Positions 7,871 through 17,096 of a stretch of 64,000 nt of DNA are shown here, one piece after another. Position 1 is the stretch's first letter. The number at the start of each line of letters is the position of its first letter. The stretch is from CAJQLB01 sp905479065 (GTDB lineage: Bacteria; Bacteroidota; Bacteroidia; Flavobacteriales; Flavobacteriaceae): contig OX044364.1 of NCBI GenBank assembly GCA_943846735.1, positions 124,001 through 188,000 of the forward strand, given 5' to 3'. Below the pieces are notes generated by a model, which was given only the letters and a program-made list of their open reading frames with translations, did no database searches and had not been told where the DNA came from. A program made the position numbers and the translations under genes.

Positions 7871-8443
7871 ATGTTTAAAGAACTTTTATATAGAGATGAA
7901 CAGCTATTTATTTTTCTCAATAGTCTTGGCAATGATTCTTGGGATAGCTTTTGGCTCATAATTACTGATAAATTAACTTTCATTCCGCTTTATGCTATCT
8001 TATTGTTTTTAATATACAGGAAGCTTGGTATCAAAAGTCTCCTCATTATCATCGTTATCGTTGCCATCATGATAACATTTACAGACCAAATAACTAATTT
8101 ATTTAAGTACATTTTAATTAAGAGACCTCGACCATGTCGTGAAGATCATTTACAAGAAGTAATAAGGTTCGTCGCATCAGGTTGCGGTCGTTACGGTTTC
8201 TTTTCAGGTCACGCAGCAAATTCAATGGCAGCAGCAGTTTTTGCAGGTCTTTTGCTTAAGCCACATTATAAAAACCTTGTATTTATTCTCTTATTTTGGA
8301 GTGCACTCGTCGCTTACAGCAGAATTTATGTGGGTGTTCACTATCCGTTAGATATTGTGTGTGGACTTTCTTTTGGAGGGTTTGCAGGATTTTTATTTTA
8401 CAAGTTATACCATGTCATTCGAGATAAATTTATTTCAGTTTAA
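7871..8443 (+). CDS. PAP2-family membrane phosphatase
   Basis: A 190-residue PAP2 (type 2 phosphatidic acid phosphatase) membrane enzyme with about five to six hydrophobic segments. All three catalytic motifs are visible: K79...RPRP at 85-88, FSGH at 111-114, and SR at 150-151 with H157 and D161 (SRIYVGVHYPLD). Family members dephosphorylate lipid phosphates such as undecaprenyl pyrophosphate, phosphatidylglycerol phosphate or lipid A. I chose the ATG at 7871; a GTG at 7859 would overlap the previous stop. The gene converges on and overlaps by 14 bases the GT39 gene of a lipid-linked sugar operon, so a lipid A or carrier-lipid substrate is an attractive guess. Confidence 0.92.
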   Translation: MFKELLYRDEQLFIFLNSLGNDSWDSFWLIITDKLTFIPLYAILLFLIYRKLGIKSLLIIIVIVAIMITFTDQITNLFKYILIKRPRPCREDHLQEVIRFVASGCGRYGFFSGHAANSMAAAVFAGLLLKPHYKNLVFILLFWSALVAYSRIYVGVHYPLDIVCGLSFGGFAGFLFYKLYHVIRDKFISV

Positions 8444-10055
8444 TATGATAGTGCTGATAACTCAAGCGATTTTTATAGTTACTTGATTTTTGTGATACCT
8501 TATTCAAATCATAAGTCGATATATAATTAATCTGGTATTTAGATTCGAGAGTTTTTAAATTGTCAGTTTGATTTGTTTGAATGATGATGTGTAATTCTTT
8601 TGGGAAATTCGGAAAGTTGTTTATGTCGAAGGGCGTTATTTTTCCGCCAAAATCCCATATAATCTCAGGAGAGGGTTTACTTACGTAATATAGTCTCTCA
8701 TTGTTTTGATCTAACGTGTCTTTTAAAAGATTAATTGATTTGTAATTTTCTGACACTAAATTTGGATACAAAGGAATGACAAATACGAAAAGGGATGCCA
8801 TGAACGTCACACATAAATAAAAAGTTGTTTTAATATTTCTTTGTACTAAGGATTGTATCATAAATATACCTACAACCCCAAACACAAGCGAAATTAAAAA
8901 GAAATGAAACCAATTTGTAAATGAGGTGTTTTTCAATGTTATAAATCCTATAATGGGGGCTGCTAGTCCAATAAGGCCAATAAGACCAAAATTGAAATAG
9001 ACTGGAATGGTTTCGCGTTTGTCGCGAATATATTTAAAGCGTCTAATTAGATATTCTATGTAAAAGCCTGTATTTAAGGCTAATGGTATTAAAACGGGCA
9101 TTAAGTACCGTGACTTTTTTTCAGGAATAAGTGATAATAATAGAACAGCAATAACTGTCCAAATTATTGTGAATTGATAGCCTTTTAAATTACAAACGCG
9201 TGTTTTTAGATAAGGATATATTAAACTTATGAATGCTGGAATAGTCCAAATTCCGCTCTGAACAAAGAAACTCCAATAGTAATAAAAAGGTCTAACATTA
9301 TAACTAGACCAATTGCTGGTTTCTTTTTTTGTAATTGCAAGAAAAGTTTCAGTGTCTTGATATTGAACATACAAATACCACCATCCTCCGAGCACTAGGG
9401 CTAAAAGTAAACTTAATAAGATAGTCCATACTGTGGTTTTTAGATCAGGAAGCTTAAATATTACAAAATAAGCAATTAAAAAAGGAAAAAATAACACATA
9501 AAATGAAACAGGTCCTTTACTCATCGCTGAAAAGCTGAGAAAAATTCCAACAATGATTACGTTCTTCAGATTTATTACAGGATGTGAAAATATGTTGATA
9601 CTATGGTAAATGGCTATGAGCATGAAGCCATGTGCAAAAATATCCCACGGTGCCTCTATGACAATTCCGATAATGTAAAATGAAGTTAATGTCAAAAAAC
9701 CATGAATAAGACTTAAGTGTCTACTTATGAATAGTTTATGACTTAAACGATAATTATACAGTGCTAAAATAATTACCATTACAAATCCTGGTATCCGCAT
9801 CCAATAATTGTTCAACTCAAAAAAGAATGCGGAGATGGCTGCCAACCAAGTTGGTAGTGGTGGTTTTTGATATCTCGGTTCTCCATTCATGGTTGTGAGT
9901 AGCCAATTACCATCTAAGAGCATTTCTCTTGCAGTAATGAAATTCCGAGCCTCCATAATGGTCGTATCTAAAACTCCCATATTGAGACCAAACATTATTA
10001 TTCCTGTAATAATGATTGAAAGTTTCGGGTTGTTTTCAATCAATTTAATGATCAT
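8430..10055 (-). CDS. GT39/ArnT-like membrane glycosyltransferase
   Basis: A 541-residue polytopic protein with roughly twelve membrane segments. The N-terminal periplasmic loop reads MEARNFITAREML...GEPRYQKPPLPTW, matching the acidic active-site loop of GT39/GT83 enzymes (protein mannosyltransferases and ArnT). These use polyprenyl-phosphate sugars to modify lipid A or proteins on the periplasmic side. It is the last gene of a leftward operon, overlapping the LAB_N-domain gene by 11 bases, with the polyprenyl-phosphate GT2 upstream. That context supports the role of final transferase using a lipid-linked sugar made by the GT2. The acceptor is not known. Confidence 0.88.
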   Translation of the reverse strand: MIIKLIENNPKLSIIITGIIMFGLNMGVLDTTIMEARNFITAREMLLDGNWLLTTMNGEPRYQKPPLPTWLAAISAFFFELNNYWMRIPGFVMVIILALYNYRLSHKLFISRHLSLIHGFLTLTSFYIIGIVIEAPWDIFAHGFMLIAIYHSINIFSHPVINLKNVIIVGIFLSFSAMSKGPVSFYVLFFPFLIAYFVIFKLPDLKTTVWTILLSLLLALVLGGWWYLYVQYQDTETFLAITKKETSNWSSYNVRPFYYYWSFFVQSGIWTIPAFISLIYPYLKTRVCNLKGYQFTIIWTVIAVLLLSLIPEKKSRYLMPVLIPLALNTGFYIEYLIRRFKYIRDKRETIPVYFNFGLIGLIGLAAPIIGFITLKNTSFTNWFHFFLISLVFGVVGIFMIQSLVQRNIKTTFYLCVTFMASLFVFVIPLYPNLVSENYKSINLLKDTLDQNNERLYYVSKPSPEIIWDFGGKITPFDINNFPNFPKELHIIIQTNQTDNLKTLESKYQINYISTYDLNKVSQKSSNYKNRLSYQHYHIKLK

Positions 10056-10668
10056 CTTGATGCAGTAAAATTAAATTTCTAATGTATATCAGGCTTCCTA
10101 GAAGATGTCCTATCAGAAGTACCGGATCTTTTCGAATAATCGCATAAATTAAAATCAGTATTGAACCGGTTAAACTAAGCAGCCAAAAACCCAATGGAAG
10201 AGACGATGTTTTTTTATATTCAGAATACAGCCATTGGTATATAAATCGTAAGGTAAACACTATTTGAGATATGATACCTAACCATAAAAGCCAAATAGGA
10301 ATATCCTTATTGTGAAATAAGAGATCTTTATCTGTAATATCGTTATTAAAATAATAAACAATAACCAATGTCGGCACACTGTATAGTAGAGCTCGTATGA
10401 CCCAATGAATTTTTTGCCATTGATTTTGTAATTGAAGATTCCGAATGTAAATAAAATAAGTAAGAGCTTGTCCCAACATGATGGCAAAATCATTTCGTAA
10501 GTAACCGTAAATAAATAGTAAAAAAGAGGCCATTAAACTCAGTGACCAAAACAACGTTGGTGTGATAACTTTCTTTTCTTTTTCAGATGACAGCCATTGT
10601 ACAATTAATCGTGACGAAAAAAGTATTTGGGCACAAAAGCCAATGGCGTATACGAACCAACTAGTCAT
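10045..10668 (-). CDS. Tandem LAB_N-domain membrane protein
   Basis: A 207-residue membrane protein consisting of two copies of the small LAB_N (lipid A biosynthesis N-terminal) module. Copy 1, about residues 9-83, has FCAQILFSSRLIVQWL...LFWSLSLMASFLLFIYG...FIYIRNL. Copy 2, about residues 131-201, has ISQIVFTLRFIYQWL...GFWLLSLTGSILILIYA...LIYIRNL. The repeated (S/T)xRxIxQWL and YIRNL motifs make an internal duplication clear. LAB_N proteins are tied to lipid A/glycolipid operons and may be flippase-like. It overlaps the GT2 by 8 bases and the GT39 gene by 11, indicating translational coupling. Confidence 0.88.
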   Translation of the reverse strand: MTSWFVYAIGFCAQILFSSRLIVQWLSSEKEKKVITPTLFWSLSLMASFLLFIYGYLRNDFAIMLGQALTYFIYIRNLQLQNQWQKIHWVIRALLYSVPTLVIVYYFNNDITDKDLLFHNKDIPIWLLWLGIISQIVFTLRFIYQWLYSEYKKTSSLPLGFWLLSLTGSILILIYAIIRKDPVLLIGHLLGSLIYIRNLILLHQDDH

Positions 10669-11380
10669 TATTGGTTTTAATTATTCTGTAATTAATGTAC
10701 TTGCGTTTCATCCACAGATACGCAAAACAATCACTAAGGGGGCCTAAAAGTCGATTCCAAAGGCCATACTTTGCTTGTCCTGCTATCCTTGGATAGTGTC
10801 TTACAGGAACCTGCTTTATGCTACCTTTTTGTAATAATACCATGGCCGGTAAAAAGCGATGTAGTCCCTTAAACATAGGTATTTTCTTGGCAATATCAGT
10901 TTTGATGACCTTTAATGGACAACCTGTATCATCCATACCATCGTGTGTGAATGTCCGTCTTATAACATTTGCAATTAATGATGACATATTTTTAACAAGA
11001 GAATCTTTCCTGTTTGCTCTGACACCTGTCACTAAATCAAATTCTCCGATATGTTGCAATAGTATATTGAAATCTTCAGGATTCGTTTGTAGGTCAGAAT
11101 CGATGTAGCCAACCAATTCCGTTTGAGCAGTATCAAAACCTGCTTTTACCGCCGCACTAAGTCCCTTATTTTTTTCAAATAAAATATAATTAAATTGCGT
11201 GTGTTTGCTACAGATACCTTCGATGAGTGCCTGGCTGTTGTCATTTGATCCGTCATTCACAAAAAGTATAGTTGTTGTTTTTGAAGCAATTTTTATATAC
11301 CGTAAAAGTTCTTGTTCGAGACGTTCAAGATTAGCTTCTTCGTTGTAAACAGGAATTATGATTGTAAATTGATAGGTCAT
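10661..11380 (-). CDS. Polyprenyl-phosphate glycosyltransferase (GT2, DPM1/ArnC-like)
   Basis: A 239-residue GT-A glycosyltransferase of family 2. It shows FTIIIPVYNEEANL at the N-terminus, LFVNDGSNDNS for nucleotide binding, and DSDLQTNPEDF as the DxD-type metal site. It lacks a C-terminal membrane domain. Enzymes of this type transfer a sugar from a nucleotide donor to polyprenyl phosphate on the cytoplasmic face. I chose the ATG at 11380 (MTYQFTIIIP); an extension to 11401 would cover the promoter box. It is the first gene of the operon with the double LAB_N and GT39 genes, and is divergent from an SDR epimerase that may supply its sugar. Confidence 0.9.
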   Translation of the reverse strand: MTYQFTIIIPVYNEEANLERLEQELLRYIKIASKTTTILFVNDGSNDNSQALIEGICSKHTQFNYILFEKNKGLSAAVKAGFDTAQTELVGYIDSDLQTNPEDFNILLQHIGEFDLVTGVRANRKDSLVKNMSSLIANVIRRTFTHDGMDDTGCPLKVIKTDIAKKIPMFKGLHRFLPAMVLLQKGSIKQVPVRHYPRIAGQAKYGLWNRLLGPLSDCFAYLWMKRKYINYRIIKTNND

Positions 11381-11398
11381 TTTATACGTTACTAACAA

Positions 11399-11406
11399 CA
11401 AAAGTA
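11399..11406 (-). promoter_or_regulatory. -7 box for the GT2-LAB_N-GT39 operon
   Basis: The reverse strand reads TACTTTTG, matching TAnnTTTG, 18 bases upstream of the GT2 ATG. No convincing -33 TTTG is seen. Confidence 0.5.
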
Positions 11407-11457
11407 TTCTTTTTTAATTAACATTAATAAATCATGCTATTTAATTAAAAAAGATAT

Positions 11458-11465
11458 TAATTTTG
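11458..11465 (+). promoter_or_regulatory. -7 box upstream of the SDR epimerase gene
   Basis: TAATTTTG matches TAnnTTTG, 19 bases upstream of the ATG at 11485. Together with the box at 11399-11406 it makes a divergent promoter pair in the 104-base gap. Confidence 0.55.
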
Positions 11466-11484
11466 CAATGTTACAACAACCACT

Positions 11485-12426
11485 ATGAATATTTTAGTCA
11501 CTGGAGCCGCTGGATTTATAGGGTCGCACACTGCCGAGCGTTTGTGCGATGCTGGATATCACGTCATTGGGGTAGATAATTACAACGATTACTACAATTT
11601 AGAATTAAAGGAATTAAATTCTAGAACACTAGCTAATAAAGGAATTACAATGATCAATAAGGACCTCAGGGACGATGATTTATCATCTGTATTACCCTTA
11701 AATGTATCTTATATTTTTCACTTTGCTGCCCAGCCTGGAATTTCATCAACCTCTTCTTTTGAAGATTATTTTACGAACAATGTTATTGGTACTAAAAATC
11801 TTATCGATTATGCCATGCAGTGTGAAAAATTAAAATTGTTTGTAAATATTGGGACATCATCCATTTACGGTTTGGAAGCTACGTTTCCTGAAACTACAGC
11901 TGTAAAGCCAGCATCTCATTATGGTGTCACAAAATTAGCTGCTGAACAGCTTGTCCTCCAAAAGAGTAGAGAAAAATTAATGACCACATGCTCATTGAGA
12001 CTTTACTCGGTCATTGGACCACGTGAACGACCTGAAAAAATGTATACGAAATTAATTTCTTGTGCTTTTCAAAATAAATCTTTTCCACTGTTTGAAGGAA
12101 GCGACAAGCACCTACGCAGTTTTACATATGTAGACGATATTGTTGATGGGGTGGTTAGTGTTATTAATAATGAGGAGAAAGTGGATGGTGAGGTCATAAA
12201 TTTAGGAACTGAGGTAGAGCATACTACGCAAGATGGTATTGATGCTGTTGAAGAAGTACTTGGGAAGAAAATTGACATCGCTATTGTTCCAAAAAGAGCT
12301 GGAGATCAATCAAGAACCAAAGCGAATATCACCAAAGCAAAAAGCTTATTAAATTACAATCCTCAAACAACCTTACTTGAAAGCGTAACACACCAAATTA
12401 ATTGGTATAAGAAGTATTTTTTATAA
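11485..12426 (+). CDS. NAD-dependent epimerase/dehydratase (extended SDR)
   Basis: A 313-residue extended short-chain dehydrogenase/reductase acting on nucleotide sugars. It has the NAD-binding GAAGFIGSH motif (residues 7-15), the VDNYNDYY segment seen in UDP-glucuronate/UDP-glucose 4-epimerases, and the catalytic Ser region GTSSIYG with YGVTK supplying Tyr and Lys. The SFTYVDDIVDGV block comes later. The most likely activity is 4-epimerisation of a UDP-hexose or UDP-hexuronate, but a dehydratase cannot be excluded. It is divergent from the lipid-linked sugar operon and converges on meaB, overlapping its end by 6 bases. Confidence 0.88.
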   Translation: MNILVTGAAGFIGSHTAERLCDAGYHVIGVDNYNDYYNLELKELNSRTLANKGITMINKDLRDDDLSSVLPLNVSYIFHFAAQPGISSTSSFEDYFTNNVIGTKNLIDYAMQCEKLKLFVNIGTSSIYGLEATFPETTAVKPASHYGVTKLAAEQLVLQKSREKLMTTCSLRLYSVIGPRERPEKMYTKLISCAFQNKSFPLFEGSDKHLRSFTYVDDIVDGVVSVINNEEKVDGEVINLGTEVEHTTQDGIDAVEEVLGKKIDIAIVPKRAGDQSRTKANITKAKSLLNYNPQTTLLESVTHQINWYKKYFL

Positions 12427-13491
12427 ATTTAGGATGTACTCTGCAGCTGCGAACGGTGAGGTTTTATTTTGTTCAAGTAGTTTTAGTTGACTTTTTAATT
12501 CTTTTTGAACCTGGACATCATTAAAAAAACTTTGATGTAATTGATCTTTTATTGTTTGCATTAACCAAAATTTATTTTGTTCGTGTCGTTGTTTGCTAAA
12601 ATGAGCATTGTTTTTGGTAAGATTATGATAAGTTTCTATGTTTTCCCAAATATTTGAGATTCCTTCATCTTTTAACGCACTACACAAGGTTACTTTTGGT
12701 TGCCATTGAGACATTTTTTTTGGATAAAGATGAAGTGCATTCTCAAACTCTACCTTGGCTAATTTGGCGTTTATTAAGTTGTCACCATCTGCTTTATTGA
12801 TGACAATTGAATCGGCCATTTCAATAATACCACGCTTGATTCCTTGAAGTTCATCACCAGCACCTGCTAATTTCATGAGTAGAAAAAAGTCAACCATGCT
12901 ATGGACTGCAATTTCACTTTGACCAACGCCTACGGTTTCAACTAAAATGATATTAAAGCCAGCTGCTTCACATAAAATAATTGCTTCTCTTGTTTTTCGT
13001 GCAACTCCACCCAAAGAGCCTCCTGAAGCAGAGGGTCTTACAAAGGCATTTTTTTTCTTCACTAAATCTTCCATCCGAGTCTTGTCTCCTAAGATACTGC
13101 CCTTTGTTAATGAACTACTAGGATCTATAGCTAACACAGCAACTTTTTTATTTAATTTAGTTAAATAAGTTCCAAAAGATTCGATAAAAGTGCTTTTGCC
13201 AACACCTGGAACTCCAGTGATACCAATACGTATAGAGTTATTGGCATAGGGTAGGCATCCTTTTATAAGAGTATTTGCCTGTTCACAATGCTTTGAGTTG
13301 GTGCTTTCAATTAATGTTATAGCTCTACTAAGTGATGTCATATCGCCACTTAGAATCTTAGAAATAAGGTCTTCTGAACTTGGAAACTGCTGACGCTTCT
13401 CTTTAATAGATTTTAAATGTGCGGTATTAATAAACGGATGTTGTGGGTGACCTTCTTGACTTTTTGAACCTGATTTATTGTGTTTATCCAA
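12421..13491 (-). CDS. meaB: Methylmalonyl-CoA mutase-associated GTPase MeaB
   Basis: A 356-residue G3E-family P-loop GTPase (ArgK/MeaB) that protects and reloads B12-dependent methylmalonyl-CoA mutase. Visible motifs are Walker A GITGVPGVGKST, the AIDPSSSLTKGSILGDKTRM switch region, ILVETVGVGQSE, and the guanine-specificity motif NKAD. No mutase gene is present in the window, but a cob(I)alamin adenosyltransferase lies about 4 kb away, consistent with a B12/propionate pathway encoded elsewhere. The low-complexity N-terminus (HNKSGSKSQEGHPQHPF) suggests the true start could be a later codon, though none is clearly better. Confidence 0.94.
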   Translation of the reverse strand: MDKHNKSGSKSQEGHPQHPFINTAHLKSIKEKRQQFPSSEDLISKILSGDMTSLSRAITLIESTNSKHCEQANTLIKGCLPYANNSIRIGITGVPGVGKSTFIESFGTYLTKLNKKVAVLAIDPSSSLTKGSILGDKTRMEDLVKKKNAFVRPSASGGSLGGVARKTREAIILCEAAGFNIILVETVGVGQSEIAVHSMVDFFLLMKLAGAGDELQGIKRGIIEMADSIVINKADGDNLINAKLAKVEFENALHLYPKKMSQWQPKVTLCSALKDEGISNIWENIETYHNLTKNNAHFSKQRHEQNKFWLMQTIKDQLHQSFFNDVQVQKELKSQLKLLEQNKTSPFAAAEYILNL

Positions 13492-13611
13492 AATAATGTG
13501 ATTTCAGAATACCATACTTACCTACTCTAAACTAGTCTAATATAAGAGTTCTCATTGAAAAACTACGGCTCAATATGTTATTTAGTTTGCTGTTTATACA
13601 ATAAAATTACT

Positions 13612-16600
13612 TTAATTATCAACTAGCACCCATTCACCTTTATTGATGAGTGGCTCTGCCTGTTTGTATTTTAAAGTTTTATTTTGACCGTTGACAATAT
13701 GTTTTATCGTAACGCGATCATTTCTTCCAATTTTAGGGCGATCTCTTATGATAGTTTCAATCACTTGAGATTGGCGTTGGGTATTTCCTGCAGCACGAGC
13801 TTCAGCAGAACGCTCATCCATATTAGGAATTTCTTCTTTTGACGTTTGAACTTTTTCTCGTCGTCTTGTTCTGGCTTCTTGAATATTATTAGCAGTTTCT
13901 TGAGGAATTTCACCTTTAAAAAGAAAAGAAATCACATCTTTATTCACCTGGTCAATCATGGCCTTAAATAACTCAAACGATTCAAACTTGTAAATTAATA
14001 AGGGATCTTTTTGTTCATGAACTGCCAATTGCACAGACTGCTTAAGTTCATCCATTTTACGAAGATGTGTTTTCCAAGCTTCATCAATAATTGCAAGAGA
14101 TATATTTTTTTCAAAATCAGTTACAAGTTGTTTACCCCCAGACTCATAAGCTTTTTCAAGATCTGTTATTACTTGTAGGGTTTTAACACCATCTGTAAAT
14201 GGAACTACAATACGTTTAAATTTGTCTCGTTGAGTTTCATAAACATTTTGAATAACTGGAAACGCTAAATCTGCATTTTTCATCATTTTTTCTCTATAAT
14301 GATCGAATGCAGTTTGATATATTTTCATCGAAATTTCCTGAGAAGGGAGACTTTTAAATTCTTCTTCAGTAATTGGACTACTCATAGAGAAAAAACGAAT
14401 CAATTCAAACTCAAAGTTTTTAAAATCATTTGATTCTTTATTTTGTTGACAAATAATTTCTGAAGTATCAAAAATCATATTGGCAAGGTCAACACGCAGT
14501 CGCTCTCCAAAAAGAGCATGATAACGGCGTTTGTACACAACTTCACGTTGAGCATTCATGACATCATCATATTCTAGCAGTCGTTTACGAACACCAAATT
14601 GATTTTCCTCAACCTTTTTCTGGGCACGCTCAATCGATTTTGAAATCATGGAATGTTGAATAACTTCACCTTCCTCTAGCCCCATTCGATCCATCATTTT
14701 TGCAATACGCTCGCTACCAAATAGTCGCATTAGATTGTCCTCTAACGATACATAAAACTGTGAACTTCCGGGATCTCCTTGGCGACCTGCTCGTCCCCGT
14801 AACTGTCTGTCAACACGACGAGAATCGTGTCGCTCGGTACCAACAATAGCTAAACCACCAGCTTCTTTCACGTCATCTGAGAGCTTTATATCAGTCCCTC
14901 TACCAGCCATGTTTGTTGCAATGGTAACCTGTCCAGCATGGCCTGCTTCGTCTACAATTTGAGCTTCTTTTTTGTGCTGTTTGGCATTTAATACATTATG
15001 TGGTATTTTTCTAATACTCAACATTTTACCTAATAATTCACTGATTTCTACAGAGGTCGTTCCGATGAGGACCGGACGGCCTGCTTGGGAGAGTTTGGTG
15101 ACATCATCAATCACAGCGTTGTATTTTTCGCGCTTAGTTTTATAGACTAAATCCTCTTTATCGTCTCTTGCAATTGGTTTGTTCGTAGGTATTTCAACGA
15201 CATCTAATTTGTAAATTTCCCAAAATTCACCAGCTTCTGTCACAGCAGTTCCTGTCATCCCAGATAACTTACGGTACATTCTGAAATAATTTTGTAAAGT
15301 AACGGTTGCAAAAGTTTGTGTCGCAGCTTCAATCTTCACATTTTCTTTCGCTTCAATAGCTTGGTGTAAACCGTCACTGTAACGACGACCGTCCATGATT
15401 CGACCAGTTTGCTCATCTACAATCATAACTTTGTTTTCCATCACAACATATTGCGTATCTTTTTCAAACAAAGCGTAAGCCTTCAATAATTGATTTAACG
15501 TATGTATTCGTTCAGACTTTATTCCAAAATCTCTAAATAATTCCTCTTTGAGACTGGCTTCTTCTTCAGATGAAAGACCTTGTTGTTCAATCTTTGAAAT
15601 TTCCATCCCCATTTCAGGCATGACAAAAAAGTCTGGGTCGTCTTTACCCGATAGGAAGTCTACACCTTTATCACTTAATTCAATTTGATTGTTTTTTTCA
15701 TCAATAACATAATAAAGGGCCTCATCTACCTTAGGCATTTCTCGGTTATTGTCTTGCATGTAAAAATTTTCAGTTTTTTGGAGTAATTGCTTGACGCCCT
15801 CTTCACTCAAAAATTTTATCAATGCTTTATTCTTTGGAATTCCTCTAAACACTCTCAGTAATTGAAAACCACCGTCTTTTGTATTTCCTTCTGCAATTTG
15901 TTTTTTTGCCTCTGCAAGTACACCAATTAAATATTTTTGTTGCACACTAACGATATCTTGAACCTTAGGTTTAAGCTCATTAAATTCATGGCGATCTCCT
16001 TGTGGGATAGGACCTGAAATGATTAATGGGGTTCGGGCGTCATCTACCAGCACAGAATCAACTTCGTCTACAATGGCATAATGATGTGGGCGTTGCACTA
16101 AGTCATCAGGAGAGTGCGCCATGTTGTCTCTCAAATAATCAAATCCAAATTCATTATTCGTCCCATAGGTAATGTCTGAGTTGTATGCCTTTTTTCGCTC
16201 AGGTGAATTTGGTTGATGATAATCAATACAATCAACACTAAGACCGTGAAATTCAAATATAGGAGCCATCCACGCACTATCACGTTTGGCCAAGTAATCA
16301 TTGACCGTTACAAGGTGAACTCCTCGACCTGTTAAAGCATTGAGGTAAACAGGTAGTGTTGCAACAAGAGTTTTACCTTCTCCTGTTTGCATTTCTGATA
16401 TTTTGCCTTGGTGCATAGCAATACCTCCAATTATTTGTACATCGTAATGAATCATGTCCCAAGTAATTGGTTTTCCTGCTGCATCCCATGCATTTGACCA
16501 CATAGCCTGATCATTGTCAAGAGTTACATAGGTCTTTGTTCCAGATAACTCTCTGTCGTAAGTGGATGCAGTAACCGTAATGGTTTGATTATCTACAAAT

Positions 16601-16965
16601 CGTTTTGCTGTTTCTTTTACCACTGCAAAAGCTTCCGGTAAAAGGGTGTTGAGAACGGTTTCAGTTGCCTTGTAGGAGGCGTCTTTTAATTCATCTATTT
16701 CTGCGTATATCTCTTCTTTTCTGTCGATGTCTTCAGTTGAATCTGCTTCATCTTGAAGTGTAATTATTTGATCTTCAAAGGTTGCACGTGCTTTTTCGAT
16801 TTCAAGTTTAAATGCCTGCGTTTTTGATCGCAAGGCATCATGGCTCAATTCTTCAAGTTGTTTCTCGAAGGATTTTACTTTTTCAACTAGAGGCATTATT
16901 GCCTTTACATCTTGTTTGGATTTATCTCCAACAAATAATTTAAGTACAGAATTTAAAATACTCAT
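13612..16965 (-). CDS. secA: Preprotein translocase ATPase SecA
   Basis: The motor ATPase that drives proteins through SecYEG. At 1,117 residues it has the larger size typical of Bacteroidota. NBD1 has MQTGEGKTLVATLPVYLNAL (Walker A) and VDEVDSVLVDDARTPLIISGP (DEAD-box Walker B). NBD2 contains TNMAGRGTDIKL and QLRGRAGRQGDPGSSQFY. The preprotein cross-linking and helical scaffold regions follow. An insertion of about 80 residues lies between the DEAD motif and NBD2, common in this phylum. The C-terminus lacks the Cys-rich zinc motif found in proteobacterial SecA. It is downstream of a DUF2795 gene but has its own promoter-like element. Confidence 0.98.
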   Translation of the reverse strand: MSILNSVLKLFVGDKSKQDVKAIMPLVEKVKSFEKQLEELSHDALRSKTQAFKLEIEKARATFEDQIITLQDEADSTEDIDRKEEIYAEIDELKDASYKATETVLNTLLPEAFAVVKETAKRFVDNQTITVTASTYDRELSGTKTYVTLDNDQAMWSNAWDAAGKPITWDMIHYDVQIIGGIAMHQGKISEMQTGEGKTLVATLPVYLNALTGRGVHLVTVNDYLAKRDSAWMAPIFEFHGLSVDCIDYHQPNSPERKKAYNSDITYGTNNEFGFDYLRDNMAHSPDDLVQRPHHYAIVDEVDSVLVDDARTPLIISGPIPQGDRHEFNELKPKVQDIVSVQQKYLIGVLAEAKKQIAEGNTKDGGFQLLRVFRGIPKNKALIKFLSEEGVKQLLQKTENFYMQDNNREMPKVDEALYYVIDEKNNQIELSDKGVDFLSGKDDPDFFVMPEMGMEISKIEQQGLSSEEEASLKEELFRDFGIKSERIHTLNQLLKAYALFEKDTQYVVMENKVMIVDEQTGRIMDGRRYSDGLHQAIEAKENVKIEAATQTFATVTLQNYFRMYRKLSGMTGTAVTEAGEFWEIYKLDVVEIPTNKPIARDDKEDLVYKTKREKYNAVIDDVTKLSQAGRPVLIGTTSVEISELLGKMLSIRKIPHNVLNAKQHKKEAQIVDEAGHAGQVTIATNMAGRGTDIKLSDDVKEAGGLAIVGTERHDSRRVDRQLRGRAGRQGDPGSSQFYVSLEDNLMRLFGSERIAKMMDRMGLEEGEVIQHSMISKSIERAQKKVEENQFGVRKRLLEYDDVMNAQREVVYKRRYHALFGERLRVDLANMIFDTSEIICQQNKESNDFKNFEFELIRFFSMSSPITEEEFKSLPSQEISMKIYQTAFDHYREKMMKNADLAFPVIQNVYETQRDKFKRIVVPFTDGVKTLQVITDLEKAYESGGKQLVTDFEKNISLAIIDEAWKTHLRKMDELKQSVQLAVHEQKDPLLIYKFESFELFKAMIDQVNKDVISFLFKGEIPQETANNIQEARTRRREKVQTSKEEIPNMDERSAEARAAGNTQRQSQVIETIIRDRPKIGRNDRVTIKHIVNGQNKTLKYKQAEPLINKGEWVLVDN

Positions 16966-17000
16966 TGATTCTTAATTTTTATCTCTTTAACTTGTGGTTT

Positions 17001-17034
17001 CAAAGATACTGTTTGTTGTTATTTTTAAGGCAAA
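17001..17034 (-). promoter_or_regulatory. secA promoter (TTTG-N22-TATCTTTG)
   Basis: On the reverse strand a TTTG (-33, bases 17034-17031) is followed after 22 bases by TATCTTTG (-7, bases 17008-17001), an almost ideal Bacteroidota sigma-A promoter, 35 bases upstream of the secA ATG. Confidence 0.7.
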
Positions 17035-17046
17035 ATTAAAGCACAA

Positions 17047-17070
17047 AAAAAGTCTCATGAGAGACTTTTT
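17047..17070. terminator. Bidirectional hairpin terminator between DUF2795 gene and secA
   Basis: AAAAAGTCTC (17047-17056) and GAGACTTTTT (17061-17070) form a perfect ten-base stem with an ATGA loop and T-runs on both strands. It lies 27 bases after the DUF2795 stop and just upstream of the secA promoter, so it should separate the two transcripts. Confidence 0.8.
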
Positions 17071-17096
17071 GACTTTTTATAGTTAGACCACCTTCA

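Noticed and set aside
8430..8443. Fourteen-base overlap of the PAP2 and GT39 genes taken as a frameshift
   Set aside because: Genes are convergent and both proteins have normal ends, so it is only a tail-to-tail overlap.
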